From Hespellia sp. (lineage in GTDB: Bacteria; Bacillota; Clostridia; Lachnospirales; Lachnospiraceae): 64,000 nt of DNA. Position 1 is the first letter of the stretch. The number at the start of each line of letters is the position of its first letter. The notes beneath the pieces are model-generated. The model saw nothing but the letters and a program-made list of their open reading frames with translations. It did not search any database and had not been told where the DNA came from. Shown here in pieces: positions 17,413 through 27,333 of the stretch. The translations under genes and the position numbers were made by a program. The stretch is from assembly GCA_028693555.1 (NCBI GenBank), contig JAQUVD010000008.1:42571-106570 (forward strand), in the 5' to 3' direction.

Positions 17413-19193
17413 ATTGCTTCCTCCAATTCAGATAATGGTATATAAAACTCTACTTGACAGTATGACCCCAGCTGTGAATCAATAAGAAGTGTCTCTGTCA
17501 GATGATATTCCAACTGAAGCTGCTTGTGGATCATCTTTAGGGCAAAATGTTCCATACTGCAGGAGGAATCATCGGTGAGACTTTGATAGATCTGCTGAAT
17601 CATCTGTGGCGAGATTCCGGCTCCGTTATCCCGCACACAGAAGTGGAATTGCCCGTTACTGATTTCAAGTGTAATCTGCAGGTCAAGTACCTCCCTGCTT
17701 CCGTCGCGTCCGTGCACCAGGCTGTTTTCGATAATTGGCTGGAACAGGTAGCGGAGCACCTTTCTGTTCAAAAGAGCCTCGTCACAGTTTAAGGTGTAGG
17801 TAAACTGATTTTCCATATGGATTTTCTGGAGCATCAGATAGGATTCGAGCATTTCCACAAGCTGTGAGATGGTAATGAATGCCTGACCAAAGGAGAGGTT
17901 GATCCGGTAGAACTTTGCCAGTGCAAGGACCATATCACTGGTCTTGTGTGCATCCTCGAGACGTGCCATCCAGCGAATGGAATCCAGTGTGTTATATAGG
18001 AAATGTTCATTCAGTTGATTGAGAATATTCTGTATCTCGGCATTCTTCCGGGAAATCTGCTGCTCGTAGTTTTCACAGATCAGTATCTGAAGATTCTCGG
18101 TCATGGAGTTGAAATGTTCATTGATATAGTCGATTTCATAGCTGGAGGCATGAGGGAGCCGTGCATCAAAATCACCACCCTGAACAGCACGCATTCCTTC
18201 AATCAGCCGCTTGATCGGGCGGAAGAAAAGAAATGCGGCAAGAAGGATGAAAAGAACAATCAGCAAAAAGATCCAGAAAAAATACCACCGGAGGAGACTG
18301 GATACCGTGGAGGATACGCTATTGATACTGCTTGCCGGTGTGACAATAAAATATCGAAAATCCGTCTCACCAGAGACGAGAGAGAACACGAACATTTTCT
18401 CGCCATGGACCTTTACACTGAAAAAATCAGGATTTTCCTGAGAAGGAACTGCCTTAAGCACCGTTTGGTAAATACTCGATTCTTTCTTGCCGGTCTCGGA
18501 CGCGCAGATCATGTTCAGCTGGGTATCGGTCATAAAACAAGTACTTTCGGTATCCGGGGTTACATTTTTTAGCTGGTGCGCAATTTCAACCGCATCAATA
18601 TTAATAGAAAGAATACCAAAAAGAGTCTGGTGATCCTTCATTTCGCGATAGCTTGTCAGAATGGGCTTGTCATCTTCTGCGGAAGAGGTAAGCAGCCAGT
18701 TTGATTCTTTCTCTTTGGTGTAATAGGCATCAAGCCATCCAGTGTTGTTCCTTTTATAATGATGAAAAAGCGGATTCCAGCTCACCTTTGATGAAAAAAG
18801 ACGGTCTGCAGGACAGCTGTACACATAAATAGAATCAATGTAATTATTGGTGATAGCGGTTGTAAGAAGTGTATCGCGAATCAGATTGGAGTCCTGAAAA
18901 TCCTGATACAAATCCCGTTCGATATAAGGAGAAAGGTTTTTGACTGTATTGTTAAAATCGTTATCGATCAGCATTGGGACATAGAATTTCTCAACATTGG
19001 TCAGAATCCCGTCAATGCTTCCGGAAACTGTGGCAAGATTTGCAGAGAGATAGGTTCTGGCACTTTCCTGCTCCATCTCCTGAGTACGAATCTGGGTAAC
19101 GGCAAGAAGGCAGATGAAAGGAATCAGCATAATAAACAGAATACCAAAGATAAATTTTACCAAAAGACTGCTCTTGGAATGTAAAAACTTCAT
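17409..19193 (-). CDS. YesM-type sensor histidine kinase
   Basis: A 594-residue membrane kinase. An N-terminal transmembrane segment, an extracytoplasmic sensor of about 240 residues, a second transmembrane segment near residues 290-310, then a HAMP linker, a His_kinase domain (phospho-acceptor in LNEHFLYNTLDSI) and a GHKL ATPase domain (NSLVHG and DNGAGI). GGAGGGG on the minus strand fixes the start at 19193 rather than the upstream 19223. It forms a two-component system with the YesN-like regulator and probably senses extracellular oligosaccharide or the loaded binding protein. Confidence 0.93.
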   Translation of the reverse strand: MKFLHSKSSLLVKFIFGILFIMLIPFICLLAVTQIRTQEMEQESARTYLSANLATVSGSIDGILTNVEKFYVPMLIDNDFNNTVKNLSPYIERDLYQDFQDSNLIRDTLLTTAITNNYIDSIYVYSCPADRLFSSKVSWNPLFHHYKRNNTGWLDAYYTKEKESNWLLTSSAEDDKPILTSYREMKDHQTLFGILSINIDAVEIAHQLKNVTPDTESTCFMTDTQLNMICASETGKKESSIYQTVLKAVPSQENPDFFSVKVHGEKMFVFSLVSGETDFRYFIVTPASSINSVSSTVSSLLRWYFFWIFLLIVLFILLAAFLFFRPIKRLIEGMRAVQGGDFDARLPHASSYEIDYINEHFNSMTENLQILICENYEQQISRKNAEIQNILNQLNEHFLYNTLDSIRWMARLEDAHKTSDMVLALAKFYRINLSFGQAFITISQLVEMLESYLMLQKIHMENQFTYTLNCDEALLNRKVLRYLFQPIIENSLVHGRDGSREVLDLQITLEISNGQFHFCVRDNGAGISPQMIQQIYQSLTDDSSCSMEHFALKMIHKQLQLEYHLTETLLIDSQLGSYCQVEFYIPLSELEEAI

Positions 19194-19451
19194 ACTAATC
19201 CCCCTCCGTTTCAATAGTCTCATTATAAAGAATCAAAAAGGCGAGGTCAAGAAAGGATGGTATGTAAAAAAGGAAGAAAAGATAAGAGGATATAAAACTA
19301 CAAAAAAGGATATAATAATCCAATTTTTGAATAATAGAAAAGAAAACAAACAAGAAAAAGACAAAAAAGACAAATAATATGGTCTATGTTTTTGAATGGA
19401 AATACGGCAGAATAGAGTTATCAAAACGAAGAGAAAGAGAGGAAGGAAATT
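19194..19451. other. Divergent intergenic region, A-rich
   Basis: This 258-base gap separates the divergent YesM kinase and sugar-binding lipoprotein. It is very A-rich on the plus strand from about 19255 to 19380. No consensus promoter pair was found; it should contain the YesN-controlled promoter of the transporter and the promoter of the two-component pair. The plus-strand frame crossing it looks non-coding. Confidence 0.5.
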
Positions 19452-20738
19452 ATGAAAAGAAAAGCAAAATCATTTCTGGCATGTGCGCTCTGCGTAGCTA
19501 TGGTGGCAGGAACCGTTTTGACAGGCTGCGGAAACAGTGGAGGAAATGACAGCAAGAAGGAAGATACCGGTGATAAGAAGGTTATCACATTTTACGGATT
19601 TTCCGACTGGGTAGATACCGATCCGTACAAGTCAGTCTATCAGGAAGTGAAAGCACAATTCGAGAAAGAAAACCCGGGATATGAGGTCGAGTTACAGTCT
19701 GATCCGTGGGGAGACTGGGAGCAGAAGAACAAGACGATGTTTGCCAGCGGCAACGTCGCAGATGTCTTCTATGTGGGAAATGACAATTTCCCGACATTCG
19801 CAAACAGTGGCAATCTTCTTGACCTGGATCAATATGTAGACAAAGGTTATTTTGATGATTTCTTTGAGAATGTGCGGAAAATGTATCAGTGGGAAGGCAA
19901 GAGTGAAGCAATTCCATTTACAACAGACTGTCGTATCTTATGGTACAACAAGGAAATCTTTAAAGAAGCCGGACTGGATCCGGAGAATCCGCCAAAGACA
20001 TGGGACGAGCTGAGGGATGATGCAAAACAGATTACGGAAAAGACCGGAAAATATGGATTTGGTATGGATCTCGGTCTCAAAGAAATCCCGGCACAATCAT
20101 TGATCTGTGCGAGTGATTACTCTATTTTAGATGTGGCGGATGATGGAACAGTCACATCCAATGTAAAAGATCAGGCATTTAAAGATTACTTAAAGCTTCT
20201 TTCTGATATGAAGGATACATATGAGCCTGATTTCACCAATCTGGATCACCATGATGTTGCAAAACAATTTGCAGAGGGGCAGTTTGGTATGATTATCGGA
20301 AACAACCTTTCCGAAACAGATATCTACGATAAAGATTTCTGGGGACAGGCACTGGTTCCAACGATGACAGCGGATTCTCCGCAGGGATCATTCGGCGGCG
20401 GATTTGGAATCAGCGTAAACAGCGAAACAAAATATCCGGAGCAGGCAGTTAAATTCGCACAGATGCTGTGTGATCCAAAGTACAATGGAGATCTCGTAAG
20501 TGACATTCCTGCAAGCAATGCAGGTGCAGCGAACTGTGCATATGCAAAGGATGATAAATATGCGGTTATTATGGATCAGATTCAATATGTAAGGCAGGCA
20601 CAGCCTAAGACATTATACTTCAACGAAGTACAGGCAGCAGTGTACGACACGGTGGCAAATGTAATTGTCGGTGGGCAGGACATTGATAGTGCAGTCGATG
20701 CACTGGATTCACAGATCAATGATATCGTAAAACAGTAA
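19452..20738 (+). CDS. ABC transporter sugar-binding lipoprotein (CUT1 type)
   Basis: A 428-residue solute-binding protein. The signal sequence ends in a lipobox LTGC followed by a Ser/Gly/Lys-rich spacer, so it is anchored on the outer membrane face. The body follows the extracellular solute-binding family 1 pattern with many aromatic residues. It leads the import genes, followed by a hairpin at 20746-20788 and two permeases. The substrate is probably a mannose-containing oligosaccharide, judged from the mannosidases and isomerases around it. No ATPase gene is present, so it likely uses a shared MsmK-type ATPase. Confidence 0.93.
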   Translation: MKRKAKSFLACALCVAMVAGTVLTGCGNSGGNDSKKEDTGDKKVITFYGFSDWVDTDPYKSVYQEVKAQFEKENPGYEVELQSDPWGDWEQKNKTMFASGNVADVFYVGNDNFPTFANSGNLLDLDQYVDKGYFDDFFENVRKMYQWEGKSEAIPFTTDCRILWYNKEIFKEAGLDPENPPKTWDELRDDAKQITEKTGKYGFGMDLGLKEIPAQSLICASDYSILDVADDGTVTSNVKDQAFKDYLKLLSDMKDTYEPDFTNLDHHDVAKQFAEGQFGMIIGNNLSETDIYDKDFWGQALVPTMTADSPQGSFGGGFGISVNSETKYPEQAVKFAQMLCDPKYNGDLVSDIPASNAGAANCAYAKDDKYAVIMDQIQYVRQAQPKTLYFNEVQAAVYDTVANVIVGGQDIDSAVDALDSQINDIVKQ

Positions 20739-20745
20739 GATAAAA

Positions 20746-20788
20746 AGCCAGGTGCCGGTAAGAAAAAAATCGGCACCCGGCTTTTTTT
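20746..20788 (+). terminator. Intra-operon hairpin after the binding protein
   Basis: AGCCAGGTGCCG (20746-20757) pairs with CGGCACCCGGCT (20770-20781), then seven T residues. Hairpins at this place commonly reduce transcription into the permeases so the binding protein is made in excess. Confidence 0.85.
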
Positions 20789-20803
20789 ATAAGGAGCATA
20801 AAA

Positions 20804-21691
20804 ATGGAAAAAAGAAGTATGAAATCTGCTTACGCATATCTGGTTCCGTCCACAATCATTATGACACTGATGCTGGGATTTCCCATTGTGTATAACATCA
20901 TCATCAGCTTTACGGAATGGACATTAAAAAGCAGTGAAAAACATTTTAACGGAATTGATAACTATATCAAAGTTCTAATGGATGAGAAATTCATCAAAAT
21001 TCTAATTATCACGGTACTTTGGACCGGAATCAATATTCTTTTGCAGATGCTGATCGGAATCGGTCTTGCATTGTTTGCGGACCATTTGACCAAAGGAAAA
21101 AAATTTATGCGGGTCATCCTGTTGATTCCATGGATCATTCCGGGTACCGTTACCGCGCTGACATGGAAATGGATGCTTCAGTCAGATGTCGGAATCGTGA
21201 ATTATCTGCTGATGCATTTCAACCTGACCGGTCAGAACATCCTGTTTTTATCCGATCAGAACATCGCACTGATGACATTGATTCTGGTGCACGTCTGGAA
21301 GGCATTTCCATTCTGGTTCCTCATGATCACGGCATCACTGCAGAATAAGCCGGTGGATCAGATTGAGGCGGCGGTCATGGATGGTGCGAGATATCCACAT
21401 ATTCTGCGCTATATCATTTTACCGCATCTGTCTCCAATCATTGCATCTACAGGAGTACTGACAACCATCTGGACACTGAATTATTTTGATTTAATCTGGC
21501 TAATGACAAAGGGCGGGCCGATGGATGCGACTTCCACACTGCCAATCTATACCTATCGTCTTGCATTTGAATTCAATGACTTTGGGCGTTCGGCGGCACT
21601 GGCTGTCATTTCACTCATTGTTGTATCGCTGGTATGTATACCGTATGTGAGAAAGATGTTCCACAATATGAAGGAAGAGGGGGTACTGTAA
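20804..21691 (+). CDS. ABC sugar transporter permease (MalF/UgpA type)
   Basis: A 295-residue integral membrane protein with six predicted membrane segments. The cytoplasmic EAA loop is visible around IEAAVMDGARYPHIL, the contact site for the ATPase. Its start follows AAGGAGC. It ends one base before the second permease and forms the membrane channel with it. Confidence 0.95.
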   Translation: MEKRSMKSAYAYLVPSTIIMTLMLGFPIVYNIIISFTEWTLKSSEKHFNGIDNYIKVLMDEKFIKILIITVLWTGINILLQMLIGIGLALFADHLTKGKKFMRVILLIPWIIPGTVTALTWKWMLQSDVGIVNYLLMHFNLTGQNILFLSDQNIALMTLILVHVWKAFPFWFLMITASLQNKPVDQIEAAVMDGARYPHILRYIILPHLSPIIASTGVLTTIWTLNYFDLIWLMTKGGPMDATSTLPIYTYRLAFEFNDFGRSAALAVISLIVVSLVCIPYVRKMFHNMKEEGVL

Positions 21692-21692
21692 G

Positions 21693-22544
21693 ATGAATCC
21701 AAAGAGTAAGAAAAAACTAAAAAAAGGTATCGGCTCTGCCGCTTCCGTCATACTGATGATTTTACTGACAGTGATTGTTTTATTTCCGATTTACTGGCTG
21801 GTTGTAACTTCATTTAAGATGGAGTCGGAGATTTACCAGATCCCGCCGAGCTTGTTTCCGAAAAATCTGACCTTTGACAACTATCTGCATGCGCTGGTTG
21901 AGACAAAGCTTCCACAGTATTTTTTAAACTCCATTATCTATACCGTCGGAACACTTCTTGTAGCACTGCTCTGCGGAGCATTGGCGGCATATGCGATGAG
22001 CCGTTTCCGATTCAAAGGAAAGAAAACCTATCTGCTCGTGATTCTGCTTTCACAGCTGATGCCGATGACGACACTGATTGTTCCACTGTATGTCAGCTTT
22101 GGAAAAATGAATCTTTTGAACAACCGTGTGGCGATGATTATTGTGTATGCAGCAATTCAGATTCCAATTGCAATCTGGCTATTGATTGGATATTTTAACG
22201 GAATCCCGAAAGAGATTGACGAGGCGGCAATTATGGATGGATGTACAAGATGGCAGATTCTGACAAAAATTGTACTGCCGCTGGCAAAACCAGGACTGAT
22301 GGCAGTTGGACTGAGCATCGCAATCTCGGTGTGGCAGGAGCTGATGCTTGCCATGACGTTTACCAATCAGGACGAGCTTCGTCCACTGATGGCAGGTGTC
22401 AGTGCGGCAATCACGAAATCCGGAGTGCAGTGGGGGCAGATTACCGCGACAGGTGTGCTGGCACTGCTTCCGATGCTGATCGTATTTATCTTTTGTCAGA
22501 AATATCTGATTCAGGGTCTGACAGGCGGAGCCGTCAAAGGATAA
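21693..22544 (+). CDS. ABC sugar transporter permease (MalG/UgpE type)
   Basis: A 283-residue membrane protein with six hydrophobic segments and an EAA loop (IDEAAIMDGCTRWQIL). GAGGGGG lies upstream of ATG 21693 within the previous gene's end. It pairs with the permease before it. No ATP-binding subunit follows, so the importer is incomplete locally. Confidence 0.95.
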   Translation: MNPKSKKKLKKGIGSAASVILMILLTVIVLFPIYWLVVTSFKMESEIYQIPPSLFPKNLTFDNYLHALVETKLPQYFLNSIIYTVGTLLVALLCGALAAYAMSRFRFKGKKTYLLVILLSQLMPMTTLIVPLYVSFGKMNLLNNRVAMIIVYAAIQIPIAIWLLIGYFNGIPKEIDEAAIMDGCTRWQILTKIVLPLAKPGLMAVGLSIAISVWQELMLAMTFTNQDELRPLMAGVSAAITKSGVQWGQITATGVLALLPMLIVFIFCQKYLIQGLTGGAVKG

Positions 22545-22559
22545 AAGAAAGGGAAAGAC

Positions 22560-23537
22560 ATGGCAGAATATACAATTACAGGGTTTGGAACGATAAATGA
22601 AACCAGTGGATTTACGCGGGAGCAGGTAACACTGGATGGAAAATTTAAGAACGGAAGTGATGGGGTGCAGGATATCTGGCGCACCGGAGACGAAAAGGTC
22701 GAGCTGATCAGCTTTGCAGAGCATACACTCGGATATGTACATTCTTCGGTAGGGTATCCGGCGTATTATCCGGTACATCCGATTAAGAAGGAAGCGGTGA
22801 AAGCGGTCCTTATGGATCTGGATGGAACCACGGTCAAGAGTGAGGAGTTCTGGATCTGGATCATAGAAAAAACTGTAAACAGTCTTTTGGAAACAGACAA
22901 ATTTGCATTCACACAGCGTGATATCCCATTTGTATCGGGACATAGTGTGACGGAGCATCTGAAATACTGTATCGACCGTTATTGTCCGGAGGCATCCATT
23001 GAGGATGCGAGAAAGTATTATTTCTATCATACCAACCGGGAAATGAAAAAAATCATGGACGGAAAAGGGCGAAAGGACGCATTTGTACCGACACCGGGAG
23101 TTGGAGAATTTCTCAAGGAACTCAAGGCGAAGAAAATCAAAATCGGTCTCGTCACATCGGGGCTTTATGAGAAAGCGTATCCGGAAATTTATTCTGCATT
23201 CCAGAGTCTGAATATGGGGGATCCGACTGAATTTTATGATTGTATCATCACAGCGGGAGATGCCCTCGGGAAAGGAAGATGCGGAACACTCGGAGAACTT
23301 GAGGCAAAGCCCCACCCATGGCTGTATGCAGAAACGGCGACAGTGGGGCTTGGCATCCCGTTTGAGGAGCGGGCACACGTCATCGGAATCGAGGACAGCG
23401 GAGCAGGCGTCAGTGCAATTCGTCTGGCAGGTTATTATACTGTCGGGATAGACGGCGGAAATATTGTAAAAAGCGGGGCGATGGGAATGTGCAATGCGTA
23501 CAGCAAAAGCTTTGATGATATTTTAAAGCTGATTTAG
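22560..23537 (+). CDS. HAD-superfamily hydrolase, phosphoglucomutase-like, with N-terminal extension
   Basis: A 325-residue HAD protein. Motif I LMDLDGTTV (about residues 83-91), motif II VTSG and motif IV GIEDSGAG place it near beta-phosphoglucomutase and related sugar-phosphate phosphatases. The first ~78 residues precede motif I and are not part of the usual HAD fold, so this looks like an added domain. It lies 15 bases after the permease and 8 before the second GH38, in the import operon. A role in processing a phosphorylated sugar is likely; the exact reaction is unknown. Confidence 0.85.
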   Translation: MAEYTITGFGTINETSGFTREQVTLDGKFKNGSDGVQDIWRTGDEKVELISFAEHTLGYVHSSVGYPAYYPVHPIKKEAVKAVLMDLDGTTVKSEEFWIWIIEKTVNSLLETDKFAFTQRDIPFVSGHSVTEHLKYCIDRYCPEASIEDARKYYFYHTNREMKKIMDGKGRKDAFVPTPGVGEFLKELKAKKIKIGLVTSGLYEKAYPEIYSAFQSLNMGDPTEFYDCIITAGDALGKGRCGTLGELEAKPHPWLYAETATVGLGIPFEERAHVIGIEDSGAGVSAIRLAGYYTVGIDGGNIVKSGAMGMCNAYSKSFDDILKLI

Positions 23538-23545
23538 GAGGAAAT

Positions 23546-26374
23546 ATGGATCAGAAGAGAACAAATTATATTATTCCACATACCCATTGGGACAGGGAAT
23601 GGCGGTATCCGATTTGGAAGAACCGGATGCTATTGATTGAGTTTATGGATGAGCTGTTAGAGACGTTAGACCGGGACCCGCAGTATCACTGCTTCTTGCT
23701 GGATGGGCAGGTGGCGCCGATTGATGACTATCTGGAGGTGAAGCCGGAAAACCGGGAGCGGATTACAAAATATATCGGAGAAGGGAGAATTGCGGTCGGT
23801 CCGTGGTATACCCTTCCGGATCTGTATCCGCTTGATGGGGAGTGTCTCGCGCGGAATCTCTTAAAGGGAATCCGCACGGCGAAGGCCTATGGTAAATGCA
23901 TGAAGGTCGGCTACAATTCGTTTGGCTGGGGACAGACGGCACAGTTCCCTCAGCTGTATAAAAAATTTGGTATGGACTTTATTATCTGTGCAAAAAAAGT
24001 ATCGAAGGAGAGGGCACCGGAAAGTGAGTTCATGTGGGAAGGACCGGATGGAACGAGAATGCTGACGAGCCGTCTGGGTGATAATGCGAGAGCAAATTTC
24101 TATTTCTATACATATTTGTACGGAAAGTACGGAGTACACTGCTTGAGCCACGAGTTTGCCTACAGCCCGGAATTGTCCGGAACAGCGGTGCACCATGCGG
24201 ATACAGGGCATGAAGATGAAGACTACTTTATGGTTACTCCGCGTTGTTCCTATGAAAAAGAGTGGCTGACAAAAGGATTTCTGGATGCTGCAAAGGGAAC
24301 AGAGGATACTCTGGACAAAGCTCACAGACTGTATCTGAACGGAACGGACTTTTCAACCCCGCATACGGAGCTTACCGAGATGATACAGGATTTAAAAGAG
24401 TTGTTTCCGGAGGAGGAATTCGTAAATACAAGGCTGGAGGAGTATGTAGAAAAGCTCCATGAAACGCTGGATGGCAGGGAGCTGCGAACGGTATCAGGAG
24501 AACTGCGTGACGGTCCGGCGTGCGACTGCTCTGGAAATGCGCTGGCATCCCGGATGTATCTGAAATTATTGAATAAAAAGGCGGAAAACACACTGCTTCG
24601 TCAGGCGGAACCGTTTATGGCGGTCAGTTATCTGCTTGGAAATGGTTATGAAAGTGGATATCTGAGTAAAGCATGGGATTATATGGTGAAGTCACATCCG
24701 CATGATTCCATCAATGGAGTCACGCAGGATAAGACGGCGGATGATGTAGAATATCGTCTGAATCAGGCAGCCGAGATGGGACAGGTGCTGATGGATACGT
24801 CAGCATATCAGATTATTAAAAATTTAAAGATTAAGACAAAACCGGGACAGCAGGCACTGATTCTGTTTAATCCACTGCCGTTTGAGATTTCGGATGTGTG
24901 CAGGATATCCGTGAACACACCGAAGGAGGAGTCTGTCTGGAGCATGACTGCGACAGATTTATGCGGAAACAGCCTCGGTCTGCAGGAGATTGCAAGAGAT
25001 GAAAAGGTATATCCGGTGCATGACTTAGAAGCAAGGCCATGGCCGTTTGCGACAGACCGCCATATCTGTTACCTGGAGACCGGAAAGATTCCGGCAATGG
25101 GCTATAAGGTTGTGTATCTGGAAGCAAAATCACATTTTGAGCGCACACATTTTTACTGGATGGAAATGAGAAAAGCGCAGGGAAATGATATCTGTTCCAC
25201 CGACAATGTACTGGAAAATGCTCATCTGAAGGTGGTTGTAAACAGTAACGGAAGTCTGAATATGCTGGACAAACAGACGGGGCTGATCTATGAAAATATG
25301 CACTATTTCGAAGATGCGGGAGATGTTGGAAATTATTGGGCATATTATCCGCCATATCACAACCAGATTCACACGACACTGACAGATCATGCGGATGTGT
25401 GGTGTGAGGACAACGGACCGCTGTCGGCGACACTGGGAATCCGCTACCACATGGAGCTTCCGGTGAAGGGCTATGAATCAAAATGCGGCATTTACGGAGA
25501 GGGCAGCAGAAGCGAAGAAACGACAGCGTATGAAATCATTTCCCATATTACGCTGACGAAAGAGGCGAAAAGTCTGCGGGTTCATACCGTGGTAAATAAT
25601 CATGTAGAGAATCACCGTCTGCGGGTCGCATTTCCGACCGGAATACAGGCAGATACGGTGGACACTGCAGGGCATTTCTGTGTTGATCGGCGGCCGGCAC
25701 ATCCGGTGAAGGATGAAGATGGAAATTATTATCCTGAGATGAGGACATTGCCGATGCAGATGTTTGCGGATGTGAGTGATACCACAAAAGGTCTTGGAAT
25801 CGTCAATAACTGCTTTACGGAATACGAGATGAAGGATGATCAGACACTATATTTTACACTATTTCGAGCTATGGGTAACATGATTGTAACCTGGTGGGAG
25901 GCGGTCGGAGAATTTCCGGGCAAGATGGGAAGCCAGCTGCACAGAAGGATGGAATTTGATTATGCCATTTATCCACATACCGGAAACTGGGAGTCTTCGC
26001 AGATTTATGCGGAGGCAAAAGCACTCAATGCACCGATTATGTCCTATCAGGTCACAGGAAAATGCCTGGGAGAACTTCCGGCAGAGCAGTCATTTCTGCG
26101 CATAGACAATCGTAATCTGCAGTTGTCCGCGTGGAAGAAATGTGAGGACCGGGAAAGTCTGATTCTCAGGGTCTATAATCCCACGGAGCAGGCAATTCGC
26201 ACAGAAATTTCGGTGACGGTTCCGGGAATGGCTCCGATGCAGGTGTATCTGTGCAATATGAACGAAGAGAGAATGGAAAAAACAGTCACACAGACGGCAG
26301 ATGGCTGGATTGCAGAGGCAGAAAGTAATGAAATCCAAACCTATGAAATCGTGACGAAAGCAGGGGAGGAATGA
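23546..26374 (+). CDS. GH38-family protein (alpha-mannosidase-like) with altered nucleophile site
   Basis: A 942-residue cytoplasmic GH38 protein. The zinc motif HTHWDREW (His14, Asp16) and the later HPHDSINGV are conserved. At the position where GH38 enzymes carry the nucleophile Asp (PDSFG in bacterial relatives), this protein has Asn124 in GYNSFGWGQ, codon AAT at 23915. It could belong to a subfamily with another catalytic residue, or be inactive. The family C-terminal beta domains are present. AGGAGG precedes the start. The stop overlaps the next isomerase (ATGA), so the two are translated together. Confidence 0.85.
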   Translation: MDQKRTNYIIPHTHWDREWRYPIWKNRMLLIEFMDELLETLDRDPQYHCFLLDGQVAPIDDYLEVKPENRERITKYIGEGRIAVGPWYTLPDLYPLDGECLARNLLKGIRTAKAYGKCMKVGYNSFGWGQTAQFPQLYKKFGMDFIICAKKVSKERAPESEFMWEGPDGTRMLTSRLGDNARANFYFYTYLYGKYGVHCLSHEFAYSPELSGTAVHHADTGHEDEDYFMVTPRCSYEKEWLTKGFLDAAKGTEDTLDKAHRLYLNGTDFSTPHTELTEMIQDLKELFPEEEFVNTRLEEYVEKLHETLDGRELRTVSGELRDGPACDCSGNALASRMYLKLLNKKAENTLLRQAEPFMAVSYLLGNGYESGYLSKAWDYMVKSHPHDSINGVTQDKTADDVEYRLNQAAEMGQVLMDTSAYQIIKNLKIKTKPGQQALILFNPLPFEISDVCRISVNTPKEESVWSMTATDLCGNSLGLQEIARDEKVYPVHDLEARPWPFATDRHICYLETGKIPAMGYKVVYLEAKSHFERTHFYWMEMRKAQGNDICSTDNVLENAHLKVVVNSNGSLNMLDKQTGLIYENMHYFEDAGDVGNYWAYYPPYHNQIHTTLTDHADVWCEDNGPLSATLGIRYHMELPVKGYESKCGIYGEGSRSEETTAYEIISHITLTKEAKSLRVHTVVNNHVENHRLRVAFPTGIQADTVDTAGHFCVDRRPAHPVKDEDGNYYPEMRTLPMQMFADVSDTTKGLGIVNNCFTEYEMKDDQTLYFTLFRAMGNMIVTWWEAVGEFPGKMGSQLHRRMEFDYAIYPHTGNWESSQIYAEAKALNAPIMSYQVTGKCLGELPAEQSFLRIDNRNLQLSAWKKCEDRESLILRVYNPTEQAIRTEISVTVPGMAPMQVYLCNMNEERMEKTVTQTADGWIAEAESNEIQTYEIVTKAGEE

Positions 26375-27315
26375 TGATGTTTCGAATGCATCCGAGCTAT
26401 AAAGAATATCTGTGGGGAGGAACCCGGTTAAAACAAAACTTTCATAAAGCATACGCCGGAGACACGCTGGCGGAGACATGGGAGCTTTCCTGCCATGAAG
26501 ATGGCCCCTGCTATATTGCCGAGGGAAAATATGCGGGACTGACATTGAATGAATATATTCGCGCGGAGGGCCGAAAGGTTCTGGGAAAACAGGCGGAGCG
26601 GTTTGAACAGTTTCCGATATTGATTAAGCTGATCGATGCCGCCGATGACCTGTCGATCCAGGTACATCCGGGGAATGAGTACGCACTGAAAAACGAACAT
26701 CAATATGGAAAAATGGAAATGTGGTATATCGTGGACTGCGAAGAGGGAGCCAGCGTATACTATGGATTTTCCAGAGAAGTATCCAGAGAGGAGTTCGAGG
26801 AGCGTATTAGAAATAAGACGCTGCTGGAGGTGCTGAATAAAGTGTATGTAAAGAAGGGTGACGTGCTCTTTATCGAGCCGGGAACCATCCATGCGATCGG
26901 AAAAGGCAATGTGATTGCTGAGATTCAGCAGAATTCGAATGTGACTTACCGGGTATACGATTATGGCAGAAGGGATAAGAATGGAAAAGAGAGGGATCTG
27001 CATATTGACAAAGCATTGCAGGTGACACAGAGAATCCCGATCAAAAACCAGAAATCATTCGAGCCGCATATTGCATCCTGCGAGTATTTTACGGTGGATA
27101 AACTGGTGCTTGACGGCACAATCATGAAGTGCATGTCAGGAAATGTGGATTCGGCAACGTTTGTAAGTCTGCTGGTGATCGATGGTGAAGGCTGGATTCA
27201 CGCTGAGGGTGAGTCTATTGCATTTCAAAAGGGCGACAGCCTTTTTGTGTCAGCAGATACCGGAAACTATAACATTGAGGGCGCGTGTGAGATCTTGATT
27301 ACTACACTGAGATAA
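26371..27315 (+). CDS. manA: Class I mannose-6-phosphate isomerase, short form
   Basis: A 314-residue enzyme converting mannose-6-phosphate to fructose-6-phosphate, of normal family length. The opening motif YLWGGTRL, the metal motif LSIQVHPGN with the following ME(M)WY segment, and PGTIHAIGKG are intact. It overlaps the mannosidase stop by four bases. It is the second isomerase in this locus and probably serves general mannose flux. Confidence 0.95.
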   Translation: MMMFRMHPSYKEYLWGGTRLKQNFHKAYAGDTLAETWELSCHEDGPCYIAEGKYAGLTLNEYIRAEGRKVLGKQAERFEQFPILIKLIDAADDLSIQVHPGNEYALKNEHQYGKMEMWYIVDCEEGASVYYGFSREVSREEFEERIRNKTLLEVLNKVYVKKGDVLFIEPGTIHAIGKGNVIAEIQQNSNVTYRVYDYGRRDKNGKERDLHIDKALQVTQRIPIKNQKSFEPHIASCEYFTVDKLVLDGTIMKCMSGNVDSATFVSLLVIDGEGWIHAEGESIAFQKGDSLFVSADTGNYNIEGACEILITTLR

Positions 27316-27333
27316 TCGAAAGGAGAAAACAAG

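Noticed and set aside
19114..19377. Lys-rich 87-residue frame before the sugar-binding protein
   Set aside because: It arises from A-rich intergenic DNA and overlaps the divergent kinase start.
22179..23378. Long minus-strand frame of 399 residues
   Set aside because: It is the reverse of the permease and HAD genes, with Cys/His/Arg-rich composition typical of a shadow frame.
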